From contig CAZWVA010000017.1 of the NCBI GenBank assembly GCA_964636885.1, forward strand, positions 1-43,025: a stretch of 43,025 nucleotides of DNA, written 5' to 3'. The notes beneath the pieces were generated by a model, which did not search any database, had not been told where the DNA came from, and saw only the letters and a program-made list of their open reading frames with translations. Below, piece after piece: positions 42,998 to 43,025 of this stretch; positions within the stretch are counted from its first letter, which is position 1, and every line of letters starts with the position of its first letter. The stretch is from CAZWVA01 sp964636885. Lineage in GTDB: Bacteria > Desulfobacterota_D > UBA1144 > Nemesobacterales > CSP1-2. The position numbers and the translations under genes are program-made.

Positions 42998-43025
42998 CTT
43001 TAACCTCCCTTTAGGACAATTTTAG

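Noticed and set aside
1..43025. CRISPR array
   Set aside because: No regularly spaced direct repeats of 24-40 bp with unique spacers were found by reading.

Overview
This window looks like a draft chromosome segment (two N runs, at 2423-2453 and 5924-5933) of a Gram-negative bacterium. Pointers are a TonB-type protein, a lipoprotein of the ABC-transport auxiliary family, a proton-translocating transhydrogenase, sigma-54 regulation and bacterial translation signals (AGGAGG sites, GTG/TTG starts). The resident genes have moderate GC and use AGG/AGA and ATA codons heavily. F420 cofactor genes (cofG, cofH) together with glucosyl-phosphoglycerate genes narrow the field, but I cannot name the phylum.

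Layout. 1-2209: FO synthase genes cofH (partial) and cofG (one frameshift), minus strand. 2565-4185: a PAP phosphatase-like gene, then the collapsed remains of an Mla/Mce lipid transporter operon. 4341-7679: a compatible-solute type cluster (glucosyl-3-phosphoglycerate synthase, its phosphatase, a further glycosyltransferase), followed by a TonB-like protein and convergent purM. 9761-10842: a graveyard with a TIG-like gene end, a degraded IS256-family element and a PDZ gene end. 11131-17462: an MFS exporter, pntB (fused to the membrane part of PntA) and pntA, and an acyl-CoA dehydrogenase.

17499-24409 is the most unusual part. A tRNA-Met(CAU) gene carries an AT-rich integrated element of about 6.7 kb bounded by a perfect 61-bp direct repeat (17534-17594 and 24228-24288) that duplicates the 5' half of the tRNA. 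The element encodes a tyrosine recombinase, a zinc-ribbon membrane protein, a small secreted protein, an unknown 329-residue protein and a family B DNA polymerase with a C-terminal helix-turn-helix. It also has a ribbon-helix-helix gene broken by an 8-bp tandem duplication. TGCCTAAC repeats near both ends look like recombinase arm sites. Beyond the right repeat lies the start of a second, diverged integrase gene, so related elements have used this site more than once.

24509-31187: a small exported peptide, collapsed M23 peptidase/bactofilin remnants, a receiver-SWIM fusion protein, a patatin-hsdS-hsdM gene run without hsdR, and a small membrane protein. 31228-41403: sulfur metabolism dominates, with metX, metY and a CoA-binding protein, a P450 pseudogene, and cysH-sat-cysP. 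The cysP gene is preceded by a good sigma-54 promoter and lies divergent to a sigma-54 activator, so sulfate uptake and reduction to sulfide, feeding O-acetylhomoserine sulfhydrylation, may be controlled here as a unit. 40750-42997: tmk, an rluB-like pseudouridine synthase and a duplicated AhpD-like protein.

A recurring theme is genes or operons reduced to their two ends by internal deletion plus frameshifts (3542-4185, 10029-10842, 25142-25712, 35653-36082). This suggests ongoing gene loss, although draft-assembly errors cannot be excluded by reading alone.
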